A DNA stretch of 14,126 bases from Gammaproteobacteria bacterium (GTDB taxonomy: Bacteria > Pseudomonadota > Gammaproteobacteria > GCA-001735895): the NCBI GenBank assembly GCA_003231795.1, contig QIJI01000385.1, forward strand, positions 1-14,126. The letters run 5' to 3'. The stretch's first letter is position 1; the number at the start of each line of letters is the position of its first letter. The position numbers were made by a program, and so were the translations under genes. A model generated the notes under the pieces. The model saw only the letters and a program-made list of their open reading frames with translations, did not search any database and was not told the DNA's origin. Shown here one piece after another: positions 1-7,062 of this stretch.

Positions 1-1394
1 GAATTGAAAATATCCACCATTTTGAAAAAGACTATAACAACACCCGGGTAATCCGCCTGGAGCAGAACTATCGATCTACCGGCACCATTTTAAAGGCGGC
101 CAACGCGTTGATTGATAATAATCGGGAGCGTCTCGGGAAAGAGCTGTGGACGCAAAGCGATGCCGGTGAACCGATTTTGTTCTACTCCGCCTATAACGAA
201 AAAGACGAAGCACGATTTGTTATCGATCGCATCCAGAACTGGGTTGAACGAGGTCGCAGTCGTAAAGAAATTGCGGTGCTGTACCGCTCCAATGCCCAGT
301 CGCGTCAATTTGAAGAATCTCTCGTCACTCGCGGGATACCTTACCGGGTTTACGGAGGGTTGCGATTTTTTGAACGTGCCGAGATCAGGGATACGTTGGC
401 CTATTTGCGTATGATTTCCAACGCTGACGCAGATCATGCGTTTGAGCGCACGGTAAACCATCCGCCCCGCGGAATCGGCCAGAAAACCCTCGATGAGATC
501 AGGTTGCATGCGCGTGATCAGTCGTTGTCGATGTGGAATGCCGCCAATGAGCTGGTTAGCGCAACCAGGCTGAGCGCCCGCGCTCACAGTGCCTTACAGC
601 TCTACCTCGATTTAATCCGCCGTATGACATCCGAACTGGCAGAGTTGCCACTGGGTGAGCAGATCAAAATCGGTATCGAAGCCAGCGGGCTGGATATCCA
701 TTTTAAAAAGGATAAATCCGAGAAAGGCCAGTCTCGTATCGAAAACCTGCAGGAACTGGTTGGCGCTGGCAAGGGCTTTCAATACGACGCTGTCATCGAT
801 GAAAACCTGTCGATGCTCGATGCTTTTCTTGCCCATGCGGCACTCGAAGCCGGGGAAGGGCAGGCGGATGCCTGGGAAGATTGTGTGCAATTGATGACCA
901 TGCATTCGGTCAAAGGTCTCGAATTCCCGCTGGTGTTTCTGGTTGGCATGGAAGAAGGTCTGTTTCCGCACCACCGATCCAGTGAAGAACCCGGCCGTAT
1001 GGAAGAAGAACGACGCCTTTGTTATGTTGGCATTACCCGGGCGCGCGAGGAGTTAGTGGTTACCAGTGCCGAAGTGCGACGCCTGTTCGGCAGCGAAAGT
1101 TACAACATGCTGTCACGCTTCATTCGTGAAATTCCGGACGAGTTGATCGAGGAGGTTCGGCCCAAGGCCAATTTTAGTCGTCCCGGGGTTCCAACTTCTA
1201 CCGGGTTTGCTCGCAAGGATGCGGAAATCGATACCGGATTATTTGTCGGTCAGCAAGTCAGTCATGCCCGTTTTGGCCAGGGAACTGTGCTCAACCTGGA
1301 AGGACAGGGTCCGCAATCGCGGGTTCAGGTAAACTTCGAAGCCGCTGGCAGCAAATGGCTCATCGCGAGTATGGCCAACTTGCACCCCGCCTAG
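1..1394 (+). CDS. uvrD: DNA helicase II UvrD (5' end cut off by the window)
   Basis: This is a superfamily 1 ATP-dependent 3'-5' DNA helicase of nucleotide excision and mismatch repair. Reading starts in phase at position 3, and 463 residues are visible. Known UvrD proteins have about 720, so roughly the first 260 (Walker A and motifs I-III) lie outside the window. Seen directly are motif IV with EQNYRS (codons near 60-80), motif V around MTMHSVKGLEFPLVFLVG (near 895-945), and motif VI with EERRLCYVGITRAREEL (near 1000-1050). The C-terminal tail VGQQVSHARFGQGTV followed by a short beta-rich segment is typical of the UvrD/PcrA tail. The stop is TAG at 1392-1394. The next gene starts 33 bp downstream, with no terminator visible between them. 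Confidence 0.96.
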   Translation, partial: IENIHHFEKDYNNTRVIRLEQNYRSTGTILKAANALIDNNRERLGKELWTQSDAGEPILFYSAYNEKDEARFVIDRIQNWVERGRSRKEIAVLYRSNAQSRQFEESLVTRGIPYRVYGGLRFFERAEIRDTLAYLRMISNADADHAFERTVNHPPRGIGQKTLDEIRLHARDQSLSMWNAANELVSATRLSARAHSALQLYLDLIRRMTSELAELPLGEQIKIGIEASGLDIHFKKDKSEKGQSRIENLQELVGAGKGFQYDAVIDENLSMLDAFLAHAALEAGEGQADAWEDCVQLMTMHSVKGLEFPLVFLVGMEEGLFPHHRSSEEPGRMEEERRLCYVGITRAREELVVTSAEVRRLFGSESYNMLSRFIREIPDELIEEVRPKANFSRPGVPTSTGFARKDAEIDTGLFVGQQVSHARFGQGTVLNLEGQGPQSRVQVNFEAAGSKWLIASMANLHPA

Positions 1395-1427
1395 CATTTA
1401 CGCATGCACATTTAGCAGAGAAAAATT

Positions 1428-2297
1428 ATGAGTGATCAAAAAGTCGCATTTATCGGTTTGGGTGTAATGGGCCATCCAATGGCCGGGCACCTTTCCAGGG
1501 CGGGATTCGAAACGCGTGTTTATAATCGCAGCGTCGCCAGGGCGCAACAATGGTGTGACGAATACCAGGGTAGCTATGGAAAAACACCGCGTGACGCAGC
1601 CGAGGGTGCCGATTTCGTATTTATATGTGTCGGCAACGATGATGATTTACGCTCGGTGGTCTTCGGTGACGACGGTGTTCTGGCCGGGTGCAAGCCGGGC
1701 TCAATTCTGGTTGATCACACTACTGCTTCGGCCAATGTGGCTCGCGAAATCGCCGAAAAGGCTGAGGTTTTATTTCTTGATGCGCCCGTTTCAGGCGGCC
1801 AGGCAGGTGCTGAAAACGGGGTTTTGACGGTGATGATCGGCGGTTCGGAAGAAGCTTTTGATGCTGCCAGACCCATCATAATGAATTACGCGCGCGCGGC
1901 AGAATTACTGGGTGGCGTGGGTGCCGGCCAGTTGACCAAGATGGTTAACCAGATCTGTATTGCCGGCCTGGTGCAGGGGTTATCGGAAGGTCTCGATTTT
2001 GCGCAACGCGCCGGGCTCGATGGTCACAAGGTTGTCGATGTTATATCCAAGGGCGCGGCCGGATCATGGCAAATGGAAAATCGGGGCAATACCATGCTCA
2101 ACGACGAGTTTGAGTTTGGTTTTGCGGTCGACTGGATGCGAAAAGATCTTGCTATCTGCCTCGAAGAAGCCGGAAAAAATGGAGCCGTGCTGGAGATTAC
2201 CAGGATCGTTAACGATTATTACGGTGAAGTTCAGGCTTTGGGAGGCTCCCGCTGGGATACCTCCAGCCTGATTCGCCGGTTGACTGCTAACGGTTAA
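1428..2297 (+). CDS. NAD(P)-dependent 3-hydroxyisobutyrate dehydrogenase family reductase
   Basis: A soluble beta-hydroxyacid dehydrogenase of 289 residues, the usual length for the family (3-hydroxyisobutyrate dehydrogenase, tartronate semialdehyde reductase, GLYR-type reductases). The N-terminal Rossmann motif GLGVMG lies at residues 10-15. The substrate-binding signature DAPVSGG lies at 118-124, and the conserved catalytic lysine is in GAGQLTKMVNQ, at K171. The C-terminal half is the all-alpha dimerisation domain. The substrate cannot be told from sequence, and no valine-degradation or glyoxylate genes are nearby to decide it. The ATG is preceded only by a weak purine run (gagaaaa). It follows uvrD by 33 bp. 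Its stop codon overlaps the stop of the convergent patatin gene by 4 bp. Confidence 0.9.
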   Translation: MSDQKVAFIGLGVMGHPMAGHLSRAGFETRVYNRSVARAQQWCDEYQGSYGKTPRDAAEGADFVFICVGNDDDLRSVVFGDDGVLAGCKPGSILVDHTTASANVAREIAEKAEVLFLDAPVSGGQAGAENGVLTVMIGGSEEAFDAARPIIMNYARAAELLGGVGAGQLTKMVNQICIAGLVQGLSEGLDFAQRAGLDGHKVVDVISKGAAGSWQMENRGNTMLNDEFEFGFAVDWMRKDLAICLEEAGKNGAVLEITRIVNDYYGEVQALGGSRWDTSSLIRRLTANG

Positions 2298-3484
2298 AAC
2301 TCTTCAGGTGGGCGGCGTTGCCATGGATAACCGGTAACAGCCATTTCGTAAGCCCTGTCGAACATCGCTTTCATCGCTGTCGGCTCGAACATATCGTGAT
2401 GGTCGGTTTTAAAATTGTCGGGAACGTAGGCTAGCCGGAATTCTGCACCGGCCTCTTTTGTCTGTTGATAAATTTCGTACAGATTGCCAATGCCCTGGGT
2501 GGTCGTCAGGGACTTGAGGGTGCGCAACATGATCGGAATGATTAGCGGCGTCATGGCCGAGTAACTGCCGACCACTTTTGCATTGCGGATAACATAGACT
2601 TTGATCGGTTTCTCCTGAACTGAACCGGATGAATTAACAGCTTTCGGCAGGTGTAAAAATACCTGACCCATAACTCCTCCATCGACATGCATTTCAGTAT
2701 AGGCTGAGCCGTCAGCCTCTACTTCAATGTACTGAGGCGGAAAGGCGACCGGGATTGAAGTAGAGGCGATGATAATTTTTCGGAACAGACGAAGCGCATC
2801 ATCTCGGCCACTGTTGGCGATGGCACCCATATTCCAGATAACCCGTCTTTGCGCATCCAGATTTGTTGTCATTACGAAAAGGCGCCGCCCCTTATTGTGT
2901 TCAGCAGCAATCGCTTTCAAAACTGCTTCATCGATAAAGGCAGATACTGTGTTGTACAACGGTCCGGTTAGCGCGAGTGAATCACCCCACAAAATGCCAA
3001 AAATATTACGCAGGTGAAAAATATCGTCGTTGTGCAAGGTTGTATAAGCCTCGCGAAGCTGGTCGTCATAGGCAGACCCGAGAAACGCAAAAGGCGCAGT
3101 CAACGCACCCGTACTGACTCCGGTCACCACCTGGAATTGTGGTCGACTTCCTTGATCCGTCCAGCCACTAAGCAATCCAGCACCAAAGGCGCCATCCGCA
3201 CCGCCACCAGAAATAGCTAACAGGTTGACGTCGGCGGATTTTATTCGCCCCAGTTTGATCGCACCCAGAAACTCCTCGGCCAATCCATGCTCATTGACCC
3301 CGATAGTGTAACGGATGTTTTCAAACCCGGGGATTGTGGTTGTCGTGACCAGGTCTTGGGGAACCGGGATACCCCGACTAACAACAGCACAGCCACTGCT
3401 AGCGATTGCCAGTAGCAGGGCTGTAAGACAAAGCAATCGTGTGGGGGATTGCGTGCATCTGGGTGGAATAGCTGAACTGGTCAT
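2294..3484 (-). CDS. Patatin-like phospholipase lipoprotein
   Basis: A predicted serine lipid acyl hydrolase of 396 residues. The N-terminus carries basic residues, a hydrophobic stretch (LLCLTALLLAIASSGC) and a cysteine at residue 32, read as a lipoprotein signal peptide. The lipobox is slightly atypical (SSGC rather than LAGC), so the anchor is likely but not certain. The patatin fold shows the oxyanion-hole loop GGGADG at 93-98, the nucleophile elbow GVSTG with Ser124, and the aspartate of the Ser-Asp dyad in DGG at 268-270. Together these mark an active-type enzyme on the periplasmic side. The exact lipid substrate is unknown. The gene stands alone on its strand, with an AT-rich intergenic region upstream. 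It ends tail-to-tail with the dehydrogenase gene. The ATG at 3484 has no strong ribosome binding site. Confidence 0.88.
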   Translation of the reverse strand: MTSSAIPPRCTQSPTRLLCLTALLLAIASSGCAVVSRGIPVPQDLVTTTTIPGFENIRYTIGVNEHGLAEEFLGAIKLGRIKSADVNLLAISGGGADGAFGAGLLSGWTDQGSRPQFQVVTGVSTGALTAPFAFLGSAYDDQLREAYTTLHNDDIFHLRNIFGILWGDSLALTGPLYNTVSAFIDEAVLKAIAAEHNKGRRLFVMTTNLDAQRRVIWNMGAIANSGRDDALRLFRKIIIASTSIPVAFPPQYIEVEADGSAYTEMHVDGGVMGQVFLHLPKAVNSSGSVQEKPIKVYVIRNAKVVGSYSAMTPLIIPIMLRTLKSLTTTQGIGNLYEIYQQTKEAGAEFRLAYVPDNFKTDHHDMFEPTAMKAMFDRAYEMAVTGYPWQRRPPEEF

Positions 3485-3882
3485 TGCTGCGTTATCATAT
3501 ATCTGATCATTCCCAATAAGAAGCCCATGGCCGTAGCCGAATGACTTCGTTTAACGTTAGCAATTTTAAAAGGGCTTAATCATGCCGATTCGAGCCTGAA
3601 AAGCTTCTTAACGAAAACTGATGTGGTTCGGGCAAATTATTTTTACGATACAAATCGATGATGTTATTAACGAATATTTATTATAAATCAATAAGTTAGG
3701 AGGTTAATTTAATAAAAAGCGTCAAATATATGGCCCATATATACTGATTTTACTGCCGTTTATCGAATATTAGCTGGAATTTCTATCAATCTATCCTATA
3801 TATATCAGTGTGTTAAGGGTTAAGAACACCTAACCTCTCTCACGATGTCCTCCTTTGGTTATAAATGTCGATTACGACTTTA
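3485..3882. other. AT-rich gene-free stretch upstream of the patatin gene
   Basis: No convincing coding sequence lies here. By hand count, 3601-3840 is about 30% G+C, against roughly 50% in the flanking genes. It contains a perfect 17-bp interrupted palindrome (3726-3742). It also contains aggagg at about 3698-3703 with no usable start codon behind it. A CU-rich run lies near 3832-3856 and an intrinsic terminator follows at 3883. A 12-codon reading frame (3845-3883, M-S-S-F-G-Y-K-C-R-L-R-L) lacks a ribosome binding site and is probably not translated. The stretch must hold the promoter of the minus-strand patatin gene, and perhaps that of a plus-strand small RNA. Confidence 0.6.
3726..3742. 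promoter_or_regulatory. 17-bp perfect interrupted palindrome, possible operator
   Basis: ATATATGG, one central C, then CCATATAT: all eight pairs match. It sits in the AT-rich region between the patatin gene and the first small-RNA candidate. A dimeric regulator could bind it, but an AT-rich palindrome can also arise by chance. No regulator gene adjoins it. Confidence 0.3.
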
Positions 3883-3914
3883 GGGCTGGTTCGCAAGAAC
3901 CAGCCCATTTTTTT
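3809..3914 (+). ncRNA. Candidate small RNA with CU-rich region and intrinsic terminator
   Basis: This is a putative plus-strand transcript of about 105 nt, with no plus-strand gene upstream to explain the terminator at its end. A weak -10 (TATATA, 3797-3802) has a poor -35 (CTGGAA, 3774-3779) 17 bp before it, so the 5' end is a guess. The region holds a short GGTTA/TAACC hairpin and a CU-rich run including CCTCCTTT near 3849-3856, which is complementary to Shine-Dalgarno sequences. The 3' end is the strong hairpin plus T-run at 3883-3914. Target pairing through the CU-rich run is inference from known small RNAs. It could equally be the 3' end of a leader or a fossil. Confidence 0.35.
3882..3914 (+). 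terminator. Intrinsic terminator, 10-bp stem with GCAA loop
   Basis: GGGCTGGTTC (3883-3892) pairs perfectly with GAACCAGCCC (3897-3906) around a GCAA tetraloop, followed by A and seven T (3908-3914). It works in the plus direction only. There is no plus-strand gene between 3485 and here, so it must end an unannotated transcript or belong to the repeat element that follows directly. Confidence 0.85.
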
Positions 3915-3915
3915 G

Positions 3916-4043
3916 TTTCTGACTGCCCTGAACGCGCGATCGCCGCGTTAAAAATTATCGCAAAACGCTCACATACTTTTATGTATGCTCGCGCTATTGC
4001 GATAATTTTTGCCTTGCGCTCACGCGTTCAGGGCAGCCAGAAA
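3916..4043 (+). repeat. Palindromic intergenic element A1 (128 bp)
   Basis: A long imperfect palindrome bounded by TTTCTG and CAGAAA. The outer 21-nt arms (3916-3936 and 4023-4043) pair at 20 of 21 positions. A perfect 14-bp inner stem (AAAAATTATCGCAA at 3950-3963, its complement at 3997-4010) encloses a small central hairpin CATAC/GTATG (3972-3976, 3983-3987). The inner part is almost identical to element A2 at 7128-7249, while the outer arms differ in sequence. It starts one base after the T-run of a terminator and ends 10 bp from the stop of the SRPBCC gene. Size, intergenic position and palindromic form resemble ERIC/BIME-type elements, but I do not recognise the sequence as a named family. 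The translation of the core looks protein-like only because the repeat is conserved. Confidence 0.88.
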
Positions 4044-4053
4044 AGTCTGCTAA

Positions 4054-5040
4054 TTATTTGATGGCTAGATAAAGTGCGCTGACGAGCTGGTTTGAGTCGG
4101 CTGTCTTTGCCGGGTCGTTGTGATAGATTTCAAGCGAGGGCCTCGATTTGTCCAGTTTGATTTTGTGCATGCGGCAATGACTGGATAAGGCATACCATGC
4201 CAGCGGTAAAAACTGGTGGTCACCGTGCAGTGTCATCTTGAAATACCGCCCGCCCGAAAATTTCCGACGGGTATAGTTGGATTGCGGTGTGTGTTCGGTT
4301 ACCGGAATTGCCACTTCTGCCTGATAATCGCTTTTAAGCGGATTGAATTGGTGAAAAATGGTGAAAGGCAGCCCTGATTTTCCTCCCGCAGCGACTTCCA
4401 GGGTGTCAATGTTAGAAGGTCGACTGGCTTCGAGCATGCGTAAATTACCGTGACAGGGGATAGCCCAGTAGTAAAAATCCTGCAGAACTTCGTTATCTAC
4501 AAACGCCAGTTCGGGGTGGGGTGCACTGGCATTCATGTACCCGTTGAGTAAGGATAAACCCAGTTCATAATCACGTCCAATCATGGGTTCCATCCGGCTT
4601 GTCATAAAGCGAAACAGGAAAGGCATGTTTCCGATCATTTCCCAGGTTACCAGGCATGTGTCGTCCTGCTCCTCGAAACTCCAGCGAATCTGATTGACTG
4701 ATTTAAACGGGCGCAGGAATTCAATCTGCTGATTGATGTTTCGTGGCGGATTGATTTCCTCGTGGGTGAGCTTGCCAGCGCCGATTACCTGACCGTCCCA
4801 GCAGTAAAAACCGCCTTCCTGCTGATAGTTTTCGCTGTAGGTAATGATGCTATCCGGTTCGTGCATTAACCACGGACTCCATTCCGGCCAGGATTTGAAA
4901 TCGGTAATGGCGGCAAAAACCGAGTCGGTCGGGGCGGCAATTTCGCGGCTGCGCTTGACGTGAAAACACCCTTCCAGCGTCGCCAGCCATGCCACTGCGG
5001 TAATTACTACGAGCGCGAGCACGGTGATTGTTATCCACAT
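4054..5040 (-). CDS. Membrane-anchored SRPBCC / GyrI-like domain protein
   Basis: A predicted protein of 328 residues. I chose the ATG at 5040 over an in-frame start 96 bp further upstream because AGGAGG lies 6 bases before it and the encoded protein then begins with a clean membrane helix (MWITITVLALVVITAVAWLA). Next comes an SRPBCC/polyketide-cyclase-like domain (about residues 27-170, with REIAAPTDSVFAAITDFKSW and WSPW). The C-terminal half (about 200-328) resembles the GyrI/AraC effector-binding fold, which holds small hydrophobic or cationic ligands. A membrane-tethered ligand-binding role is the natural reading; the ligand is unknown and no enzyme activity is evident. The start overlaps the end of the FetB-type gene by 10 bp, suggesting translational coupling. 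Element A1 lies just past the stop. Confidence 0.82.
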   Translation of the reverse strand: MWITITVLALVVITAVAWLATLEGCFHVKRSREIAAPTDSVFAAITDFKSWPEWSPWLMHEPDSIITYSENYQQEGGFYCWDGQVIGAGKLTHEEINPPRNINQQIEFLRPFKSVNQIRWSFEEQDDTCLVTWEMIGNMPFLFRFMTSRMEPMIGRDYELGLSLLNGYMNASAPHPELAFVDNEVLQDFYYWAIPCHGNLRMLEASRPSNIDTLEVAAGGKSGLPFTIFHQFNPLKSDYQAEVAIPVTEHTPQSNYTRRKFSGGRYFKMTLHGDHQFLPLAWYALSSHCRMHKIKLDKSRPSLEIYHNDPAKTADSNQLVSALYLAIK

Positions 5041-5759
5041 GCGTTGCCTCCTGTCTGGGTGTTCTGCGGACTGTAGCGATGAATCAGCCACAGGAATATC
5101 GCGCTCGAAATACCAGCCGAACTGAAAATCATACACATCACGATTATTTGATAACGCGCTGCGATCACCGGTGAGGTGCCCGCCAGAATCTGACCGGTCA
5201 TCATGCCTGGCAGCGATACCAGTCCAACCGCCAGCAACGAATTGGTGATTGGAATCATTGCTGCCTGGAAAGCGTTATTGCGTGCCCGTGCGTAATCATC
5301 GTGAAACTCAAGTTCGCTGTAGAACCGCTCGCCGGCGAGGCTGACGCTATTCATTGAGTTGGAAAAAATCATACCCGCTAAAGGAATTACGATGGCTGGT
5401 TGATACCAGGGGTCCGCATGCAATACACCCTGCGTAATCAGTACCAGATTAAGAATGCCTCCACCGGCAATTGCCAGCAGGCTGTGCCCCAGCAAAGCGG
5501 ATCGCTTTACCGGCAAGCTGCCCAATGCGATCCAGCTCGCTGCGATCAGCATAAAACTCAAAACTGCGAGAATAACCAGATGATTGTTTGCGTTGAATAT
5601 GTAGTCCAGTGCGTAACCGATCAAAAGCAATTGAACCAGCATGCGGGCGATTGCAACTAGCGCCCGACTCAGATTGTTCGACCAGAAAACAATGATTACC
5701 ACTGTGATTACTACCGGAATAAAGGCTACTGCAATATCGACCAGGGTTATCGAGTACAT
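5031..5759 (-). CDS. fetB: FetB/YbbM-type (UPF0014) membrane permease
   Basis: An integral membrane protein of 242 residues with about seven hydrophobic helices. The family signature is plain: a charged cytoplasmic segment (ERFYSELEFHDDYARARNNAF, about 144-164) leads into AMIPITNSLLAVGL, then VSLPGMMTGQILAGTSP (181-197) and the YQI helix. In E. coli, FetB pairs with the ATPase FetA in an ABC exporter linked to iron homeostasis and oxidative stress. No ATP-binding protein is encoded anywhere in this window, so the partner must be elsewhere or the protein works differently. It begins at an ATG placed directly after the TGA of the upstream small gene, and it overlaps the downstream SRPBCC gene by 10 bp. 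The family assignment is firm; the iron role is inferred. Confidence 0.87.
   Translation of the reverse strand: MYSITLVDIAVAFIPVVITVVIIVFWSNNLSRALVAIARMLVQLLLIGYALDYIFNANNHLVILAVLSFMLIAASWIALGSLPVKRSALLGHSLLAIAGGGILNLVLITQGVLHADPWYQPAIVIPLAGMIFSNSMNSVSLAGERFYSELEFHDDYARARNNAFQAAMIPITNSLLAVGLVSLPGMMTGQILAGTSPVIAARYQIIVMCMIFSSAGISSAIFLWLIHRYSPQNTQTGGNACG
5041..5055 (-). promoter_or_regulatory. Ribosome binding site that fixes the SRPBCC gene start
   Basis: Read on the minus strand, CAGGAGGCAACGC precedes the ATG at 5040. AGGAGG is a full Shine-Dalgarno match at normal spacing and lies inside the end of the preceding gene. This supports the shorter, coupled start. Confidence 0.75.
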
Positions 5760-6140
5760 TCAGCGATAGTCTTCCCAGTACTTGTCGCTATCCTGCGATA
5801 CTGCCTGGCTTTCGTCTTCAGGTTCCTGAAACTCGGTTACATCGAGATGCATGTTGGCGCGGGCATTGTCTTCCAGGTAACAATAAATGGTATTACGCAA
5901 GCTAACCAGAATCGAATCCTGCAATTCGAAATTTAATTCGTCTAATAACTCGATTATGATTTCAAAGGTGAGGCGGTCAAGCGCATAGATAATGTGCACG
6001 CTGTGCTTGCTGAAGGGTGCTGCGAGGATAATTCCGTCGATGTTGGCAAGTACTTCACAGGCGGCTTCGGCCTGATAGTCCGGATCACCGCTATGTTTCA
6101 GATTAATCAGGCGACATCGATATTGGTCTGCTTCCTCCAT
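5760..6140 (-). CDS. Small hypothetical protein with HMA-like (ferredoxin-fold) pattern
   Basis: I do not recognise this 126-residue protein as a named family. The predicted order is strand (YRCRLINLKH), helix (YQAEAACEVLANID), strand (GIILAAPF), strand (HSVHIIYAL), helix (LTFEIIIELLDELNF). That is the pattern of heavy-metal-associated domains, and the GIILAAPF / HSVHIIYALDR spacing fits too. The metal-binding CxxC loop is absent, however: the place where it would sit reads HSGDPDYQAEAAC. A cysteine-poor regulator or degenerate HMA domain is possible. The C-terminal 30 residues are acidic (EFQEPEDESQ, DSDKYWEDYR) and probably disordered. The gene starts 9 bp after the prmC stop and abuts the FetB-type gene with no gap (TGAATG), so all are probably co-transcribed. 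Confidence 0.72.
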   Translation of the reverse strand: MEEADQYRCRLINLKHSGDPDYQAEAACEVLANIDGIILAAPFSKHSVHIIYALDRLTFEIIIELLDELNFELQDSILVSLRNTIYCYLEDNARANMHLDVTEFQEPEDESQAVSQDSDKYWEDYR

Positions 6141-6149
6141 GCATCGAGC

Positions 6150-7010
6150 CTACGCCCTGGGATTGGGTTTTTCAATCAATTTAGCCGTCGTAACTCGCGG
6201 CAGGTCGTTGAAATCGAAATGGCATTGAATTTCACCAAATCCATGCGCTTCCAGTAGGTCAGCCACTGCTGCCTGCTGGTCGTAGCCGTGTTCGAGAATT
6301 ATTTTTCCGGTGTTGTTCAAATAATTCGGCGCCTGGGCAATAATCTGCTGTAATGATTCCAGTCCGGTTTGTCCCGGCGTCAACGCGAGCCTGGGTTCGG
6401 CGGGCAAATCGCCCTGCTCGAGGAAGGGATGATTTGCGGCGATGTATGGGGGATTCGAAACTATCGTATCGAATTTTTCGCGGGCAAGCCCCTGGTACCA
6501 GTTCGACCGGATAAATTCGATCGTTACCTCGTGTTGGGTGGCATTTTTCTGTGCTAAATCGAGGCAGGCGGCATCGATATCGGTTGCCAGTATCTCGATC
6601 CCAGGACGTAGCGCTTTCAGGGTGATCGCAATTATCCCGGTGCCGGTACCGAGGTCGATCACGCGAGACTTGCTGTCCGGGTCGATACCAGCCAGTGTCA
6701 GCTCTACCAGCAGCTCGGTTTCAGGGCGCGGAATCAGAGCGTCGACAGTGGTCGTATATTGCATCGAGTAGAATTCGCGTGACCCCAGCAAGTAGGCCAC
6801 CGGGGTCGGCTCAAGGCGTTTTTGTACGATCGCGCGGTAGTCATGCCAGCAGCTTTCGCTGAGATTTTGCCGCGGCCAGGTGTAAAGATAACTGCGCGGT
6901 TTGTCGAGGCAATGGGCCAACAGCAATTCGGCGTCAAGGCGCGCAGATTCACTGCAGTTGCGGATTAGATCGGTTGCCCATCGAATGGCGTTGTCGATTT
7001 GTTCACTCAT
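6150..7010 (-). CDS. prmC: Release factor glutamine methyltransferase PrmC (HemK)
   Basis: An S-adenosylmethionine-dependent methyltransferase that modifies the glutamine of the GGQ motif in release factors RF1 and RF2, raising termination efficiency. The 286 residues match the family length. An N-terminal helical domain is followed by the linker IPRPETELLVE (93-103), SAM-binding DLGTGTGIIAI (119-129), and the substrate-glutamine motif NPPY at 186-189. The expected partner prfA is in the window, but it is not adjacent: an SDR gene and several repeats lie between them, whereas in E. coli and Pseudomonas the genes are close together. prmC therefore probably uses its own promoter in 7011-7127 and leads the four-gene unit prmC, HMA-like, FetB-type and SRPBCC. 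Confidence 0.96.
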   Translation of the reverse strand: MSEQIDNAIRWATDLIRNCSESARLDAELLLAHCLDKPRSYLYTWPRQNLSESCWHDYRAIVQKRLEPTPVAYLLGSREFYSMQYTTTVDALIPRPETELLVELTLAGIDPDSKSRVIDLGTGTGIIAITLKALRPGIEILATDIDAACLDLAQKNATQHEVTIEFIRSNWYQGLAREKFDTIVSNPPYIAANHPFLEQGDLPAEPRLALTPGQTGLESLQQIIAQAPNYLNNTGKIILEHGYDQQAAVADLLEAHGFGEIQCHFDFNDLPRVTTAKLIEKPNPRA

Positions 7011-7062
7011 TGAGTATGAACTGGTTCACTATGGAAATTTCAGGCATCGTCTATAGTTAGGG
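7011..7062. promoter_or_regulatory. Divergent promoter region between prmC and the small-RNA candidate
   Basis: This gap must contain the start signals of prmC (minus strand), since prmC is cut off from prfA. On the plus strand TATAGT at 7052-7057 is a good -10, about 7 bp before the proposed small-RNA start. No clear -35 stands 16-18 bp upstream of it. I see no convincing minus-strand -35/-10 pair. Confidence 0.35.

Noticed and set aside
90..587. 165-codon open frame antisense to uvrD
   Set aside because: It lies fully within the conserved uvrD helicase sequence and shows no recognisable domain.
3845..3883. 12-codon frame M-S-S-F-G-Y-K-C-R-L-R-L ending at the terminator hairpin, considered as a leader peptide or microprotein
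   Set aside because: There is no Shine-Dalgarno upstream (the preceding sequence is pyrimidine-rich), no run of regulatory codons, and no downstream plus-strand gene to attenuate.
3916..4043. Element A1 as the transcription terminator of the SRPBCC gene
   Set aside because: Read on the minus strand, the hairpin is followed by an A-run rather than a T-run, so it is not a standard intrinsic terminator in that direction.
3855..4061. 68-codon plus-strand frame running through element A1
   Set aside because: Its protein-like core (A-L-K-I-I-A-K-R-S-H-T) is repeated at 7064-7330 only because the palindrome is repeated. It has no ribosome binding site and spans a terminator.
5041..5136. N-terminal extension of the SRPBCC gene to 5136
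   Set aside because: It would overlap the FetB-type gene by about 100 bp, lacks a ribosome binding site, and puts a non-hydrophobic leader before the membrane helix. AGGAGG precedes the ATG at 5040.
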